Of a stretch of DNA of 58,250 nucleotides, positions 25,540-35,301 are shown piece after piece. Every line of letters begins with the position of its first letter. Within the stretch, counting starts at the first letter, position 1. This DNA is from an uncultured Lachnospiraceae bacterium (GTDB lineage Bacteria; Bacillota; Clostridia; Lachnospirales; Lachnospiraceae). The position numbers and the translations under genes are program-made. Where the stretch lies: contig CANOMQ010000025.1 in NCBI GenBank assembly GCA_947567595.1, positions 1-58,250 on the forward strand, written 5' to 3'. The notes under the pieces were generated by a model. The model was not told where the DNA came from. It searched no databases and was given only the letters and a program-made list of their open reading frames with translations.

Positions 25540-26445
25540 ATGAGCAAAACAGCATTTATTTTCCCCGGTCAGGGTTCCCAGTACGTTGGCATGGGAAAGG
25601 ATTTTTATGATACATACAGTGAGGCAAAGGAAGTATTTGCGCTCGCGGGCGAGGCGTCAGGGCTTGATATGGAAAAGCTTTGTTTTGAGGAAAACGAGGA
25701 CATCAATATCACGGAATATACGCAGATTGCAATGCTTGCGGACGAGGTGGCAATCTTGAAGGTGCTTGAATCAAAAGGCATTAAGGCGGATATTACGGCG
25801 GGCTTAAGCCTTGGAGAGTACGGCGCGCTTGCGGCGGCGGACGTTATGGATTTGAAGGATTTGTTCCATATTATCAGAAAACGCGGTATTTTCATGCAGG
25901 AGGCGTATCCGGTGGGCGGTGCGATGACGGCGGTGCTCGGACTTGACGGCGAGAAAATAAATGAGATATGTGCGGCGACAGAGGGCATTGTGACCGTGGC
26001 AAACTACAATTGCCCCGGACAGATTGTTATTACCGGAGAAGAAAAAGCAGTGGCGGCAGCCGCGCAGGCGCTTTCGGACGCAGGTGCAAAGCGCTGTGTA
26101 CCGTTGAAGGTAAGCGGCCCGTTCCACTCTGAGCTTTTAACGGGAGCAGGCGAAAGGCTTGGCGAGGAATTAAAGAATATTGAACTGCGCAATCCGGCAA
26201 TTCCTTATATCAGCAATGTCAATGCGACGGATGTGACGGACAAGGCGCCGATTAAGGAGCTTTTGCAGAATCAGGTGTCCAATTCCGTGTGCTGGCAGCA
26301 GACGATTGAGAAAATGATTGCGGATGGCGTTGACACGTTTATCGAAATAGGACCGGGAAAAACCCTTAGCGGCTTTATGAGAAAGATTAACAAAGACGTT
26401 AAGTGCATTAGTATAGATAAGATAGAAGATTTGGAGAAATTATAA
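25540..26445 (+). CDS. fabD: Malonyl-CoA:ACP transacylase (FabD)
   Basis: A 301-residue enzyme that moves malonyl from CoA to ACP. FPGQGSQYVGMGKDFY is at the N-terminus, the nucleophile Ser90 is in AGLSLGEYGAL and the catalytic His is near residue 199 in GPFHSELL, with the terminal IEIGPGKTLSGF typical of the family. Ribosome site AAAGAAAGG precedes the start. One base separates its stop from fabG. Confidence 0.95.
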   Translation: MSKTAFIFPGQGSQYVGMGKDFYDTYSEAKEVFALAGEASGLDMEKLCFEENEDINITEYTQIAMLADEVAILKVLESKGIKADITAGLSLGEYGALAAADVMDLKDLFHIIRKRGIFMQEAYPVGGAMTAVLGLDGEKINEICAATEGIVTVANYNCPGQIVITGEEKAVAAAAQALSDAGAKRCVPLKVSGPFHSELLTGAGERLGEELKNIELRNPAIPYISNVNATDVTDKAPIKELLQNQVSNSVCWQQTIEKMIADGVDTFIEIGPGKTLSGFMRKINKDVKCISIDKIEDLEKL

Positions 26446-26446
26446 A

Positions 26447-27187
26447 ATGTTAAAGGACAAGGTAGCTCTCGTAACGGGAGCAGGACGCGGGATTGGGCGT
26501 GAAATTGCGCTCACGCTCGCAGCAAACGGTGCAACCGTCATCGTAAACTACAACGGTTCGAAGGATGCGGCGGATGAGGTGGTTTCCACAATCACCCAAA
26601 ACGGCGGCAGCGCGGAGGCAATCCAGTGCAACGTGTCCGATTACGCCGCAAGTGAGGCGTTCGTCAAGACCGTTTTGGAAAAATACAAAAAAGTGGACAT
26701 TCTCGTAAACAACGCGGGCGTTACAAGGGATAACCTCATTATGCGCATGAGCGAGGAGGATTACGACGCAGTGCTCGACACAAACTTAAAGGGCACATTC
26801 AATATGATAAAGCACCTCTCACGCAGCTTTATCAAGCAAAGAGGCGGCAAAATCATCAACATCACGTCCGTGAGTGGCGTGCTTGGAAACGCGGGACAGG
26901 CAAATTATTCCGCGTCAAAGGCGGGCGTCGTCGGACTGACCAAGAGCGTGGCAAGGGAGCTTGCAAGCCGCGGCATTAATGTCAACGCGGTGGCTCCGGG
27001 CTTTATCGACACGGATATGACAAAGAACATGACAGAGGACGCAAAGAAAGAGCTTTCTGCGATGATACCGCTGGGCAGAATCGGCAGCACGAAGGATATT
27101 GCACAGATGGTATTATTCCTTGCAGGCGACAATGCAAACTACATTACGGGACAGGTAATGTGCGTTGACGGCGGTATGGCAATTTAG
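26447..27187 (+). CDS. fabG: 3-oxoacyl-ACP reductase (FabG)
   Basis: A 246-residue NADPH-dependent short-chain dehydrogenase reducing beta-ketoacyl-ACP. Cofactor motif TGAGRGIGRE (residues 10-19), NNAG at 88-91, and the catalytic triad Ser141, Tyr154, Lys158 (QANYSASKAG) are all present. The C-terminus ITGQVMCVDGGMAI is canonical. Its ribosome site lies inside the fabD end. Confidence 0.95.
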   Translation: MLKDKVALVTGAGRGIGREIALTLAANGATVIVNYNGSKDAADEVVSTITQNGGSAEAIQCNVSDYAASEAFVKTVLEKYKKVDILVNNAGVTRDNLIMRMSEEDYDAVLDTNLKGTFNMIKHLSRSFIKQRGGKIINITSVSGVLGNAGQANYSASKAGVVGLTKSVARELASRGINVNAVAPGFIDTDMTKNMTEDAKKELSAMIPLGRIGSTKDIAQMVLFLAGDNANYITGQVMCVDGGMAI

Positions 27188-27213
27188 AGGCTCTGAATGG
27201 AGGATATTGAGGA

Positions 27214-28449
27214 ATGAAAAAAAGAGTAGTAGTAACAGGCATGGGCGCAATCACGCCGATTGGAAACAGTGTAGACGCTTTTTGGGAAGGCATTAAGCAG
27301 GAGAAAATCGGGTTTGACAAGATTTCCTATTTTGACGCTTCCGATTACAAGTGCAAGATTGCGGCACAGGTAAAGGATTTTGATCCGGCGGCATATATGG
27401 ACAAAAAGGCGGCGCGCAGAATGGAGCAGTTCTGCCAGTTCGCGGTGGCGGCTTCCAAGGAGGCGCTTGAGGACGCAGGGGTTGATATGGAGAAAGAGGA
27501 CGCGTTCCGTGTCGGCTGCTCGATTGGCAACGGTGTCGGCAGCTTACAGGCGATGGAGCGCGAACACACAAAGCTTGTGGAAAAAGGGCCGTCAAAGCTG
27601 TCTCCGCTGTTTGTACCTCTTGTGATTTCCAACATGGCAGCAGGAAACGTCAGCATTCAGTTCGGATTAAAGGGCAAAAACATTAACGTCGTAACGGCGT
27701 GTGCGACGGGTACCAACTCGATTGGAGAGGCATTCCGCACAATCCAGTATGGCGATGCCGACATCATGGTTGCAGGCGGTACAGAAAGCTCCATCACACC
27801 GCTTGGAATTGGCGGATTTGCGGCGCTTACCGCACTTTCCTCCAGCGAAGACCCGAAGCGTTGTTCCATTCCGTTTGACAAGGACAGGGACGGCTTTGTC
27901 ATGGGCGAGGGCGCAGGCATTGTCGTGCTTGAGGAGCTTGAGCACGCAAAGGCAAGAGGCGCGAAGATTTATGCGGAGGTTGTAGGCTATGGCTGTTCCG
28001 CAGACGCGTTCCACATCACCTCTCCCGCAGAGGACGGCTCCGGCGCGGCGGCCGCAATGCTCAATGCAATCAAGGACGCAGGCATAGAGCCGGCGGACAT
28101 TACGTATATCAATGCGCATGGCACAAGCACACATCACAACGATTTGTTTGAGACAAGGGCAATCAAGATGGCGTTTGGCGACCATGCAAAGGACATCAAA
28201 ATCAATTCCACAAAGTCTATGGTAGGTCATCTGCTTGGCGGCGCGGGCGCGGTTGAGTTCGTGGCGTGCGTGAAGGAAATAGAGGAAGGCTTTATCCATA
28301 AGACGGTCGGCTTGCAGGAAGGCGAAGAGGAGTTGGATTTGAATTACTGTAAGGAAAGCTATGAGGAAGAGGTACCTTACGCACTCAGCAATTCCCTTGG
28401 CTTTGGCGGACACAACGCAAGCATTATCGTGAAAAAATACGCAGAATAA
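27214..28449 (+). CDS. fabF: 3-oxoacyl-ACP synthase II (FabF)
   Basis: A 411-residue condensing enzyme elongating acyl-ACP with malonyl-ACP. Catalytic Cys163 (VVTACATGTNSI), His in NAHGTSTHHND (about 303) and His in VGHLLGGAGAVE (about 339) form the KAS II triad. GGAGGATATT precedes the start. In the usual clostridial order accB would follow next; instead there is a 77-bp gap with a tandem palindrome. Confidence 0.95.
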   Translation: MKKRVVVTGMGAITPIGNSVDAFWEGIKQEKIGFDKISYFDASDYKCKIAAQVKDFDPAAYMDKKAARRMEQFCQFAVAASKEALEDAGVDMEKEDAFRVGCSIGNGVGSLQAMEREHTKLVEKGPSKLSPLFVPLVISNMAAGNVSIQFGLKGKNINVVTACATGTNSIGEAFRTIQYGDADIMVAGGTESSITPLGIGGFAALTALSSSEDPKRCSIPFDKDRDGFVMGEGAGIVVLEELEHAKARGAKIYAEVVGYGCSADAFHITSPAEDGSGAAAAMLNAIKDAGIEPADITYINAHGTSTHHNDLFETRAIKMAFGDHAKDIKINSTKSMVGHLLGGAGAVEFVACVKEIEEGFIHKTVGLQEGEEELDLNYCKESYEEEVPYALSNSLGFGGHNASIIVKKYAE

Positions 28450-28454
28450 AAAGT

Positions 28455-28532
28455 TTAAAACTGACACGCGTGTCATAATTAAAACTGACACGCGTGTCAT
28501 AATGAGAATACAGGAAGGTGACACATATGTCA
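28455..28532 (+). repeat. 24-bp perfect tandem repeat of a TGACACGCGTGTCA palindrome before fabZ
   Basis: TTAAAACTGACACGCGTGTCATAA occurs twice head to tail (28455-28478, 28479-28502). A third, imperfect version TGACACATATGTCA (28519-28532) spans the fabZ start codon. It could be a regulatory site or an RNA hairpin near the ribosome site. Confidence 0.65.
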
Positions 28533-28958
28533 GTTTATACAGCAAAAGAAATTATGGAGATTATTCCCCACAGACACCCTTTCATGCTGATTGATACGAT
28601 TGAGGAGCTTGACGAGGGCGAGCGCGCGCTTGGGAAAAAGTGCGTAAGCTTTAACGAGCCGTATTTTGCGGGACATTTCCCCGGAAACCCTGTTATGCCC
28701 GGTGTGCTCATTATTGAGGCGCTTGCGCAGGTCGGCGCGGTTGCGATTTTGGGAATGCCCGAGTGGAAAGGCAAGACGGCGTACTTTGTGGGAATTGACA
28801 AGGCGCGCTTTAAGCAGAAGGTCTATCCCGGCGACGTGCTCATGCTTGAGACGAAAATTGTCAAGGTAAAGGGACCAATCGGCGTCGGTGAGGCGACGGC
28901 AACGGTAAACGGCAAGGTGGTCTGCAAGGCGGAATTAACCTTTGCTATCGGGGACTAA
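28527..28958 (+). CDS. fabZ: 3-hydroxyacyl-ACP dehydratase (FabZ)
   Basis: A 143-residue hot-dog-fold dehydratase. IIPHRHPFMLID is at the N-terminus; catalytic His50 and Glu64 are in FAGHFPGNPVMPGVLIIEAL. ATG 28527 is 8 nt after AGGAAGG; a GTG three codons earlier would overlap the ribosome site. The start codon lies inside the third palindrome copy. accC, which commonly follows, is missing. Confidence 0.94.
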   Translation: MSVYTAKEIMEIIPHRHPFMLIDTIEELDEGERALGKKCVSFNEPYFAGHFPGNPVMPGVLIIEALAQVGAVAILGMPEWKGKTAYFVGIDKARFKQKVYPGDVLMLETKIVKVKGPIGVGEATATVNGKVVCKAELTFAIGD

Positions 28959-28994
28959 AAGCCCGGAAATAAAAAGAAAAGAGGTTAGGCTGTT

Positions 28995-30752
28995 ATGGAA
29001 AGAAAGCGGAGATTTCCGATGAATTTATACAATAAACTGGAGGAAAGGCTCAAAACCAAGTCGGAGGAAAACGACACGCAGGCGCCCGCCATCGAAGTGC
29101 CCGCAATTGAGGAAAAGCGGATTAAATGCCCGAAATGCGGAAAAATGGTAGAGCGTGAGCGCGTTGTGAAGCATAAATATATCTGTTATGAGTGCGGCGG
29201 GTATTTCCGCGTCAAGACAAACAACCGTATTCGTATGGTTGCTGACCCCAAGACCTTTGAGCCGTGGTTTGAGGACATGGAGGTAAGCAATCCGCTTGAC
29301 TTTAACGGCTATGAGGAAAAGCTTGCGGCGGCGCGGGAAAAGACTGGGCTCAAAGAAGCGGTCACGGTCGGACGCTGCAAGGTATTTGGCGACGACATTG
29401 TGCTTGGCGTGTGCGACTCGCGTTTTATGATGTCGAGCATGGGACACGTTGTCGGAGAGAAGATTACAAGGGCAATCGAGCGTGCGACGGAATTAAAGCT
29501 TCCCGTGTTTATGTTCTGCTGTTCCGGTGGTGCGAGAATGCAGGAGGGCATTGTTTCCTTAATGCAGATGGCAAAGACCTCGGCGGCGATTAAAAAACAC
29601 GGCGACGCAGGGCTTTTATACTGCTCGATTTTAACCGACCCCACAACAGGCGGCGTGACGGCAAGCTTTGCAATGCTTGGCGATGTGATTATGGCGGAGC
29701 CGGGTGCGCTGATTGGCTTTGCGGGACCGCGTGTCATCAAGCAGACCATCGGACAGGAGCTGCCGGAGGGCTTTCAGACGGCGGAGTTTTTGGTAGAGCA
29801 CGGGTTTGTGGACGGTATTGTGGAGCGTGACGAGCTGAAAAAGACCATTCACTTTTTGTTAAGGGCACACAAATGCGCAGGAGCGAAAACCTGTGCCGAT
29901 TTCTGCGAGGACACGGGCAAGAAGTTCGAATTAAGCGAGAGCTTAAAGGAGCAGACATGGAATTCCACACCGCGCACGGCTTGGGAAAAGGTAAAGGCTG
30001 TCAGGCAGGTTGACAGACCGTCCGCGACAGATTACGTGGAACATATATTCGATTATTTTACAGAGGCACACGGCGACAGGGGCTTTAGCGATGATAAGGC
30101 GTTAATCGGCGGCATCGGTTTCCTTGACGGACAGCCCGTTACCGTGATTGCGGATTTGAAGGGAAAGAGCTTTGAGGAATGTCAGGAGCGTAACTTTGGT
30201 ATGCCGCTTCCCGAGGGCTACCGGAAAGCGCTTAGGCTCATGAAGCAGGCGGAAAAGTTTGGCAGACCGATTGTGAGCTTTGTCAACACGTCCGGCGCAT
30301 TCTGCGGCATTGAGGCGGAGGAGCGCGGACAGGGCGAGGCGATTGCGAGAAATCTTTTGGAAATGTCCGGCTTAAAGGTACCTGTTTTGTGTATCCTGAT
30401 TGGCGAGGGCGGCAGTGGCGGCGCACTTGCGACGGCAGTCGGAAACGAGGTTTGGATGCTGGAAAATTCCACATACTCCATTCTTTCACCGGAGGGCTTT
30501 GCGTCCATTCTTTGGAAGGATTCAAGCAGGGCGCAGGAGGCAAGCGAGGTCATGAACATCACGGCGCAGGATTTGAAGCGGCTTGGCGTGATTGAGCAGA
30601 TTATCCCTGAGTTTGGCGGCGCAGGCGAGGACACGGCAGCGGCGATTGCAGGCTATATGAAAGACCAAATAAAAGAATTTTTGAAGAAATATGACGGCAA
30701 GAGCGGCGAGGAAATTGCGGCGGAGCGTTATGCGCGTTTCAGGAATTTTTAG
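28995..30752 (+). CDS. accDA: Acetyl-CoA carboxylase carboxyltransferase, fused beta and alpha subunits (AccDA)
   Basis: A 585-residue fusion of AccD and AccA, which transfers carboxyl from carboxybiotin to acetyl-CoA. The N-terminal zinc ribbon [11 protein letters not shown]...CYECGG (about residues 47-70) and crotonase-type core [22 protein letters not shown] are AccD. From about residue 320 the sequence is AccA-like ([45 protein letters not shown]). Either ATG 28995 or ATG 29019, which has its own GGAG 7 nt upstream, could start it. Biotin carrier (accB) and carboxylase (accC) are not in the cluster and must be encoded elsewhere. Confidence 0.93.
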   Translation: MERKRRFPMNLYNKLEERLKTKSEENDTQAPAIEVPAIEEKRIKCPKCGKMVERERVVKHKYICYECGGYFRVKTNNRIRMVADPKTFEPWFEDMEVSNPLDFNGYEEKLAAAREKTGLKEAVTVGRCKVFGDDIVLGVCDSRFMMSSMGHVVGEKITRAIERATELKLPVFMFCCSGGARMQEGIVSLMQMAKTSAAIKKHGDAGLLYCSILTDPTTGGVTASFAMLGDVIMAEPGALIGFAGPRVIKQTIGQELPEGFQTAEFLVEHGFVDGIVERDELKKTIHFLLRAHKCAGAKTCADFCEDTGKKFELSESLKEQTWNSTPRTAWEKVKAVRQVDRPSATDYVEHIFDYFTEAHGDRGFSDDKALIGGIGFLDGQPVTVIADLKGKSFEECQERNFGMPLPEGYRKALRLMKQAEKFGRPIVSFVNTSGAFCGIEAEERGQGEAIARNLLEMSGLKVPVLCILIGEGGSGGALATAVGNEVWMLENSTYSILSPEGFASILWKDSSRAQEASEVMNITAQDLKRLGVIEQIIPEFGGAGEDTAAAIAGYMKDQIKEFLKKYDGKSGEEIAAERYARFRNF

Positions 30753-30791
30753 TTCTGTATCAGAAAGGCTTAAAAAAGAAGGATTAATCGC

Positions 30792-31829
30792 ATGAAAATA
30801 AATGAATTGAAAATAGGTGAGCTCATGGCGCGCATTCCGGTCATACAGGGCGGAATGGGCGTGGGCATAAGCCTTTCGAATTTGGCAGGAGCGGTGGCAG
30901 CGGCAGGCGGAATCGGAGTTATCTCCACGGCGCAAATCGGCTACCGCGAGCCGGATTTTGACAGACACCCGATTGAATGCAACCTAAAAGCAATTGGCGA
31001 CGAAATCAGAAAAGCAAGGGCAATCGCAAACGGCGGAGTGATTGGCGTCAATATCATGGTCGCGACAAAGCATTATGAGGATTACGTGAAGGCGGCGGTG
31101 GACGCGGGCGTTGACCTTATCATATCCGGCGCGGGGCTTCCGATGACGCTCCCCGAGGTTTCCGGCGACGCGAAAATCGCGCCGATTGTCTCAAGCAAAA
31201 AATCGCTGTCGGTGATAGCAAAATATTGGAAGAAAAAATATGACAGAAAGCCGGATTTGGTCGTAATCGAGGGACCTTTGGCAGGCGGACATCTAGGCTT
31301 TCATCTTGAGGAAATTGAAGAATACACTGTTTCAAAGACGAAAGACTATGATGAGGAGGTTCGCCAAATCATTGCGCTTGCAGACGAGATGGAGGTACCT
31401 GTCGCAGTGGCAGGCGGCGTCTATGAGCGCGCCGACATGGAGCATTATCTGGAGATGGGCGCAAAGGCAGTGCAGATTGCCACGCGCTTTGTCACCACGA
31501 AGGAGTGCGACGCGTCGGAGGCGTATAAGCAGGCGTATATCAATGCGAAAAAAGAGGATATTGTGCTGGTGAAAAGTCCGGTCGGAATGCCGGGACGTGC
31601 GATACATAATGCCTTTTTGGATAAGGTGGCACAGGGAGAGCGGTTCATGCGGGGGTGCAGGCAGTGTATCAGCACCTGCAAGCCCGAGACGACGCCCTAC
31701 TGTATCACGGAGGCGCTTGTAAACGCGGTGAAGGGCAATCTCGACGAGGGATTGATTTTCTGCGGCAGCAATGCCTACCGCGCGCACAAAATCGAGACAG
31801 TAGCCGATATAATGGAGGAATTTTCATAA
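30792..31829 (+). CDS. Nitronate monooxygenase / FabK-related flavoprotein
   Basis: A 345-residue FMN-binding TIM-barrel protein with IPVIQGGMGVGISLSNLAGA, GVNIMVATKHYEDY, EGPLAGGHLGFH and VAGGVYERADMEHYLEMGAK. It is longer than FabK and has a C-terminal Cys-containing region (RGCRQCISTCKPETTPYC). It belongs to the nitronate monooxygenase family that also contains FabK. Its place inside the operon suggests a lipid-related role, perhaps a second enoyl reductase or a detoxifier. A start-stop overlap (TAATG) couples it to fabH. Confidence 0.8.
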   Translation: MKINELKIGELMARIPVIQGGMGVGISLSNLAGAVAAAGGIGVISTAQIGYREPDFDRHPIECNLKAIGDEIRKARAIANGGVIGVNIMVATKHYEDYVKAAVDAGVDLIISGAGLPMTLPEVSGDAKIAPIVSSKKSLSVIAKYWKKKYDRKPDLVVIEGPLAGGHLGFHLEEIEEYTVSKTKDYDEEVRQIIALADEMEVPVAVAGGVYERADMEHYLEMGAKAVQIATRFVTTKECDASEAYKQAYINAKKEDIVLVKSPVGMPGRAIHNAFLDKVAQGERFMRGCRQCISTCKPETTPYCITEALVNAVKGNLDEGLIFCGSNAYRAHKIETVADIMEEFS

Positions 31830-32830
31830 TGGCAATAAAAATAACAGGTACGGGCAGTGCCCTTCCTGAAAAAAGAGTGACAAATTTTGACTTGGCAGAG
31901 CTTGTGGAAACCTCTGACGAGTGGATTCGTGAGCGCACGGGTATCGCGGAGCGCAGGATTTCCACAGGCGACACGGTATCGTCGCTTGCCGCAAGGGCGT
32001 GTGGGCGGGCGCTTGCGATGGCGGGGAAGGACGCGCAGGATGTCGATTTGATTTTGGTGGCAACCTGCTCGCCGGAGCTTTTGCTTCCGTGCTGTGCGTG
32101 TCAGGTGCAGGGTGCAATCGGCGCGCACAAAGCGGTGGCGTTTGACTTAAACGCGGCGTGCTCCGGATTTTTGTTCGCGCTCAACACCGCGTATGCCTAT
32201 ATGCAGACCGGACTTTACAAAAACGCGCTCATTGTCGGCAGTGAGGTGCTTTCGAAGCTGATTGACTGGACAGACCGCTCGACGTGCGTTTTGTTCGGGG
32301 ACGGCGCGGGTGCGGCGTTCATGGAGTATTCGGAGACGGACGAGGTCTGCGAAAATGGCAGGAAGGTCGGAGTTGAGGGAACGCTGATGGGTTCGGACGG
32401 CGCAAAGGGCATGGTGCTTGCCTGCGCGGAGCGTGCAGTATCCAACCCGTATTATCAGGAGACGGACAGCGTAAAGCCCCACGTCCACATGGACGGGCAG
32501 GAGGTCTATAAATTTGCGACAAGACAGGTTCCCGCCTGTATCAAAGAGGCGTTAGAGAATACTAACTTAACGGTGGAGGACGTTGACTTGTTTGTGCTCC
32601 ATCAGGCAAACGTGCGCATTATTGAGTCGGTGGCAAAGCGTCTGAAATCAGACCTGTCCAAATTTCCGATGAATTTGGATAAAACCGGCAACATGTCGTC
32701 AGCGACAATTCCCGTATTACTGGACGAACTCAACCGGAACGGAAAAATCAAGAAAGGCGACAGACTTGTGCTGTCGGGCTTTGGAGCGGGGCTGACCTAT
32801 GGAGCAAGCATACTCGTCTGGGGCGCTTAA
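31829..32830 (+). CDS. fabH: 3-oxoacyl-ACP synthase III (FabH)
   Basis: A 333-residue initiating condensing enzyme joining an acyl-CoA primer to malonyl-ACP. Catalytic Cys111 (DLNAACSGFLFA), His in VLHQANVRII and Asn in TGNMSSATI form the KAS III triad. GGAGG sits before ATG 31829, which overlaps the preceding stop; upstream frame is not used. In most clostridia fabH is near the start of the cluster; here it is second to last. Confidence 0.94.
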   Translation: MAIKITGTGSALPEKRVTNFDLAELVETSDEWIRERTGIAERRISTGDTVSSLAARACGRALAMAGKDAQDVDLILVATCSPELLLPCCACQVQGAIGAHKAVAFDLNAACSGFLFALNTAYAYMQTGLYKNALIVGSEVLSKLIDWTDRSTCVLFGDGAGAAFMEYSETDEVCENGRKVGVEGTLMGSDGAKGMVLACAERAVSNPYYQETDSVKPHVHMDGQEVYKFATRQVPACIKEALENTNLTVEDVDLFVLHQANVRIIESVAKRLKSDLSKFPMNLDKTGNMSSATIPVLLDELNRNGKIKKGDRLVLSGFGAGLTYGASILVWGA

Positions 32831-32864
32831 AAAAACGAATTGGGGAATTGGAATTGGTGCGCAC

Positions 32865-33326
32865 ATGGAAAAGAAAACAAGCAGAACCTTAAATGAATTG
32901 CTGGTGAAGCTTTTTAACAACATGATGGATATGGAAGAGCGGGCAATCATCACGGACGAATTTCGGGACATCACGAATAACGACATGCATATCATCGAAG
33001 CCATCGGCATTGAGGAGCCGCACAAGATGTCGGAGATTGCCGCCCGCCTCGGCGTCACGGTCGGGACACTCACCACAAATATGAACAGCCTTGAAAACAA
33101 AGGTTACATTCGGCGTGAGCGCAGTGAAACAGACAAGCGCGTTGTGCTGGTCATGCTGCAGGAGAAGGGCAGGAAGGCATTTTTCCATCACAGGGACTTT
33201 CACAAGAAGATGATTAAGGCAATTGTAGAGAACCTGTACGAGGACGAGATGGAGGCTGCGATTAAGGGATTGCTGAACTTAAATGCATTTTTGGAAAAAA
33301 TTGATACGGAAAAAGACAAGTCATGA
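32865..33326 (+). CDS. fabT: MarR-family regulator, probable FabT
   Basis: A 153-residue MarR-type winged-helix protein. The N-terminal TLNELLVKLFNNMMDMEERA resembles FabT; the DNA-binding part is MSEIAARLGVTVGTLTTNMN and the wing is RRERSETDKRVV. FabT represses fatty-acid genes with acyl-ACP as co-repressor (known in streptococci). ATG 32865 gives the canonical length; the frame extends into fabH without a better site. The three TTTGA...TCAAA boxes at the operon promoter are its probable targets, an autoregulatory loop. The FabT name is inferred from context. Confidence 0.8.
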   Translation: MEKKTSRTLNELLVKLFNNMMDMEERAIITDEFRDITNNDMHIIEAIGIEEPHKMSEIAARLGVTVGTLTTNMNSLENKGYIRRERSETDKRVVLVMLQEKGRKAFFHHRDFHKKMIKAIVENLYEDEMEAAIKGLLNLNAFLEKIDTEKDKS

Positions 33327-33361
33327 AAAGCGGAGAATTGCAGTTTATTCTCCGCTTTTTG
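33326..33361. terminator. Bidirectional terminator after the fatty-acid operon
   Basis: AAAAGCGGAGAAT (33326-33338) pairs with ATTCTCCGCTTTT (33347-33359), with a T-run on both strands; it serves the operon and the convergent diguanylate cyclase gene. Confidence 0.85.
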
Positions 33362-33366
33362 TATGC

Positions 33367-35052
33367 TTATTTTAATCCTTTTAACATACGCTTGTTTTCA
33401 TACATCAGCGCGTCCGCCTCGTCGATTGCCTCCTCTAACGTCCTGCCGCCCTTGATGAGCACATAGCCGTGTGCAATCGTCAGCGTAAAGCCCAAATCCG
33501 GTCTTTTGTTAAAATCCTCACAATAATGCTTGAGACGCGCAATGCACGTATTATAGATTTCGTCCGCATTGAGTGCGTTGATAATGGTCAGAAATTCGTC
33601 GCCGCCCGTCCGGTAGGAAGCGCATTCCTTGTCGTAATGGACAAACGCGTACCGCAACCCGTCGGCAACCGCCTTAATCATCATGTCGCCCTTCTCATGA
33701 CCAAGCGTGTCGTTTACCTTTTTCAGGTTGTTGACATCAAACTGGATAATGCCAAGCGGTGAAAAGCTGTCAATAATATGGTTGTACTCCGGCACATGCT
33801 CGTTAAACGCCGTGCGGTTGTAAAGTCCCGTCATATAGTCCGTCAGCGCAAGGTCATGCAGCATATCCGCTTTCATGCCCTTTGAAAACGTGGTCACAAT
33901 ATGCTGGAACTGGTACACAATCAGGCAGAGCAAAAAGCAGAGCAGTGCAATACGCACATACGACGAATAATCGTCGTAGCTGCCAAGGATATACTTGACA
34001 AGCGCCACCGTAACGCACACGACAAGAATACCAAGCAGCGGGAAAATAATGTGTTTTTTTGCCTTCTGCCGGTCGTTTTTCATGTAGCTTAGCACAAGCG
34101 GCACCATCAGCGGGATTAAAATGACAAGAAGGATACGCGTAATCATAAGCGAGTAATGGAAATCCATAATGCCAAAAAGCTGCATAATGACTGACGCAAT
34201 CATGGCAACCGCACTTACAAGACTGTAAATAATGGAGAAGGTGTGCAGCTTTCCTTTTAAGCGGTAAACCGCCATCATGCCATAGGAGGTCGGAATTGCC
34301 ACAAGCGCCGTATATCCCCAAAGATGGATAATCTCGGAGTGCCCGATAAAGAGCTGCCACAGCATGGACTCCGCTCCCAGCCACTGCGCGGAGAAAAACG
34401 TGGCAAGTCCCAAATAAAGCAAATCCTTGCCCGCCGTCTGCCCTTTTCGCATGTAGAAATAAAGTATGATAATGACAAAACCGCAAATGAGTAAAAAGGA
34501 GCTTAGGATAAAACCAAAAATATGTTCGAACGTCACCTTCCGGTAAATGTCCTGTGCGCTGCCAAGATAAATGTGGTCAATCAATCCCTTCGAATTGGCA
34601 TAGCAGGTTGTGACCTCAAGGCACAATGATACAGGAAGCTTCGAAGCGCTCAGCGAGACCACATGCCAGCGGCTGCCGGGCGAATTGCCATAAAGCGGCG
34701 AATGAATGTTGTAATCCTCGTGGATAAGCACGCCGTTGACATACAGATTGGCATAGCAGCTTCGTGCCCGGAAAATAATCGCGGTGTCCGGCTCCACCTT
34801 GTCTAACCTGCAATAAACGGACTGCGGCACAGGTTCCCCCGTCTCGCCGTCATACACTCCAAATCCAGAGAGCGTGCAGTACCCGCCCGTCGTGTCCTTC
34901 CAGCTATGGGAAAGGTCAACCGCGTCGAAGGAGGTCAGCGAAAAAAAACGTATCAGAACGCCCCACAGCGAGACGGCGATTATGAGGTAAAATCCCCAGT
35001 TTACGATGCGCAGTAGGGTTGTATTGGCAAAATCTTTGATGGTTTGTTTCAT
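33367..35052 (-). CDS. Membrane diguanylate cyclase (GGDEF)
   Basis: A 561-residue protein making cyclic di-GMP. One N-terminal helix is followed by an extracytoplasmic beta-rich sensor (about residues 40-175, 7TMR-DISM-like), seven membrane helices (about 180-390) and a GGDEF domain with the motif TGGDEF near residue 483 and a conserved DYMTGLYNRTAFNE entry. The RxxD inhibitory site is not seen five residues before GGDEF, so product feedback is probably absent. AGGTG is 6 nt before the ATG. Product could influence motility and surface-protein expression; the ligand is unknown. Confidence 0.9.
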   Translation of the reverse strand: MKQTIKDFANTTLLRIVNWGFYLIIAVSLWGVLIRFFSLTSFDAVDLSHSWKDTTGGYCTLSGFGVYDGETGEPVPQSVYCRLDKVEPDTAIIFRARSCYANLYVNGVLIHEDYNIHSPLYGNSPGSRWHVVSLSASKLPVSLCLEVTTCYANSKGLIDHIYLGSAQDIYRKVTFEHIFGFILSSFLLICGFVIIILYFYMRKGQTAGKDLLYLGLATFFSAQWLGAESMLWQLFIGHSEIIHLWGYTALVAIPTSYGMMAVYRLKGKLHTFSIIYSLVSAVAMIASVIMQLFGIMDFHYSLMITRILLVILIPLMVPLVLSYMKNDRQKAKKHIIFPLLGILVVCVTVALVKYILGSYDDYSSYVRIALLCFLLCLIVYQFQHIVTTFSKGMKADMLHDLALTDYMTGLYNRTAFNEHVPEYNHIIDSFSPLGIIQFDVNNLKKVNDTLGHEKGDMMIKAVADGLRYAFVHYDKECASYRTGGDEFLTIINALNADEIYNTCIARLKHYCEDFNKRPDLGFTLTIAHGYVLIKGGRTLEEAIDEADALMYENKRMLKGLK

Positions 35053-35301
35053 TGGTACACCTGCTTTATATGAAAAATTTCCGGATTTTTAGGAAATAAC
35101 CAAAAATAACCGAATTTTATAAGAAAAAACTGGAAACATATACATATATATGATAAAATAAATTTACAAATATTCCAAGTAGTTATTTGAAAAATTTGTG
35201 AATTTTGTGAAAATTGTTCTTTCGTTTGGTATGAACAACGACGTATTTCCAAAAAATATAAGGGGGAAATCACAACAAGGTTAAGGGGGGAAAATTGAAT
35301 A

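Noticed and set aside
28455-28502. CRISPR-like repeat
   Set aside because: Only two head-to-tail copies with no spacers and no cas genes.
24554-31829. Two FabK genes as a simple duplication
   Set aside because: The second protein is longer, has a distinct Cys-containing C-terminus and only distant similarity, so it is a separate nitronate-monooxygenase-type family member rather than a recent copy.
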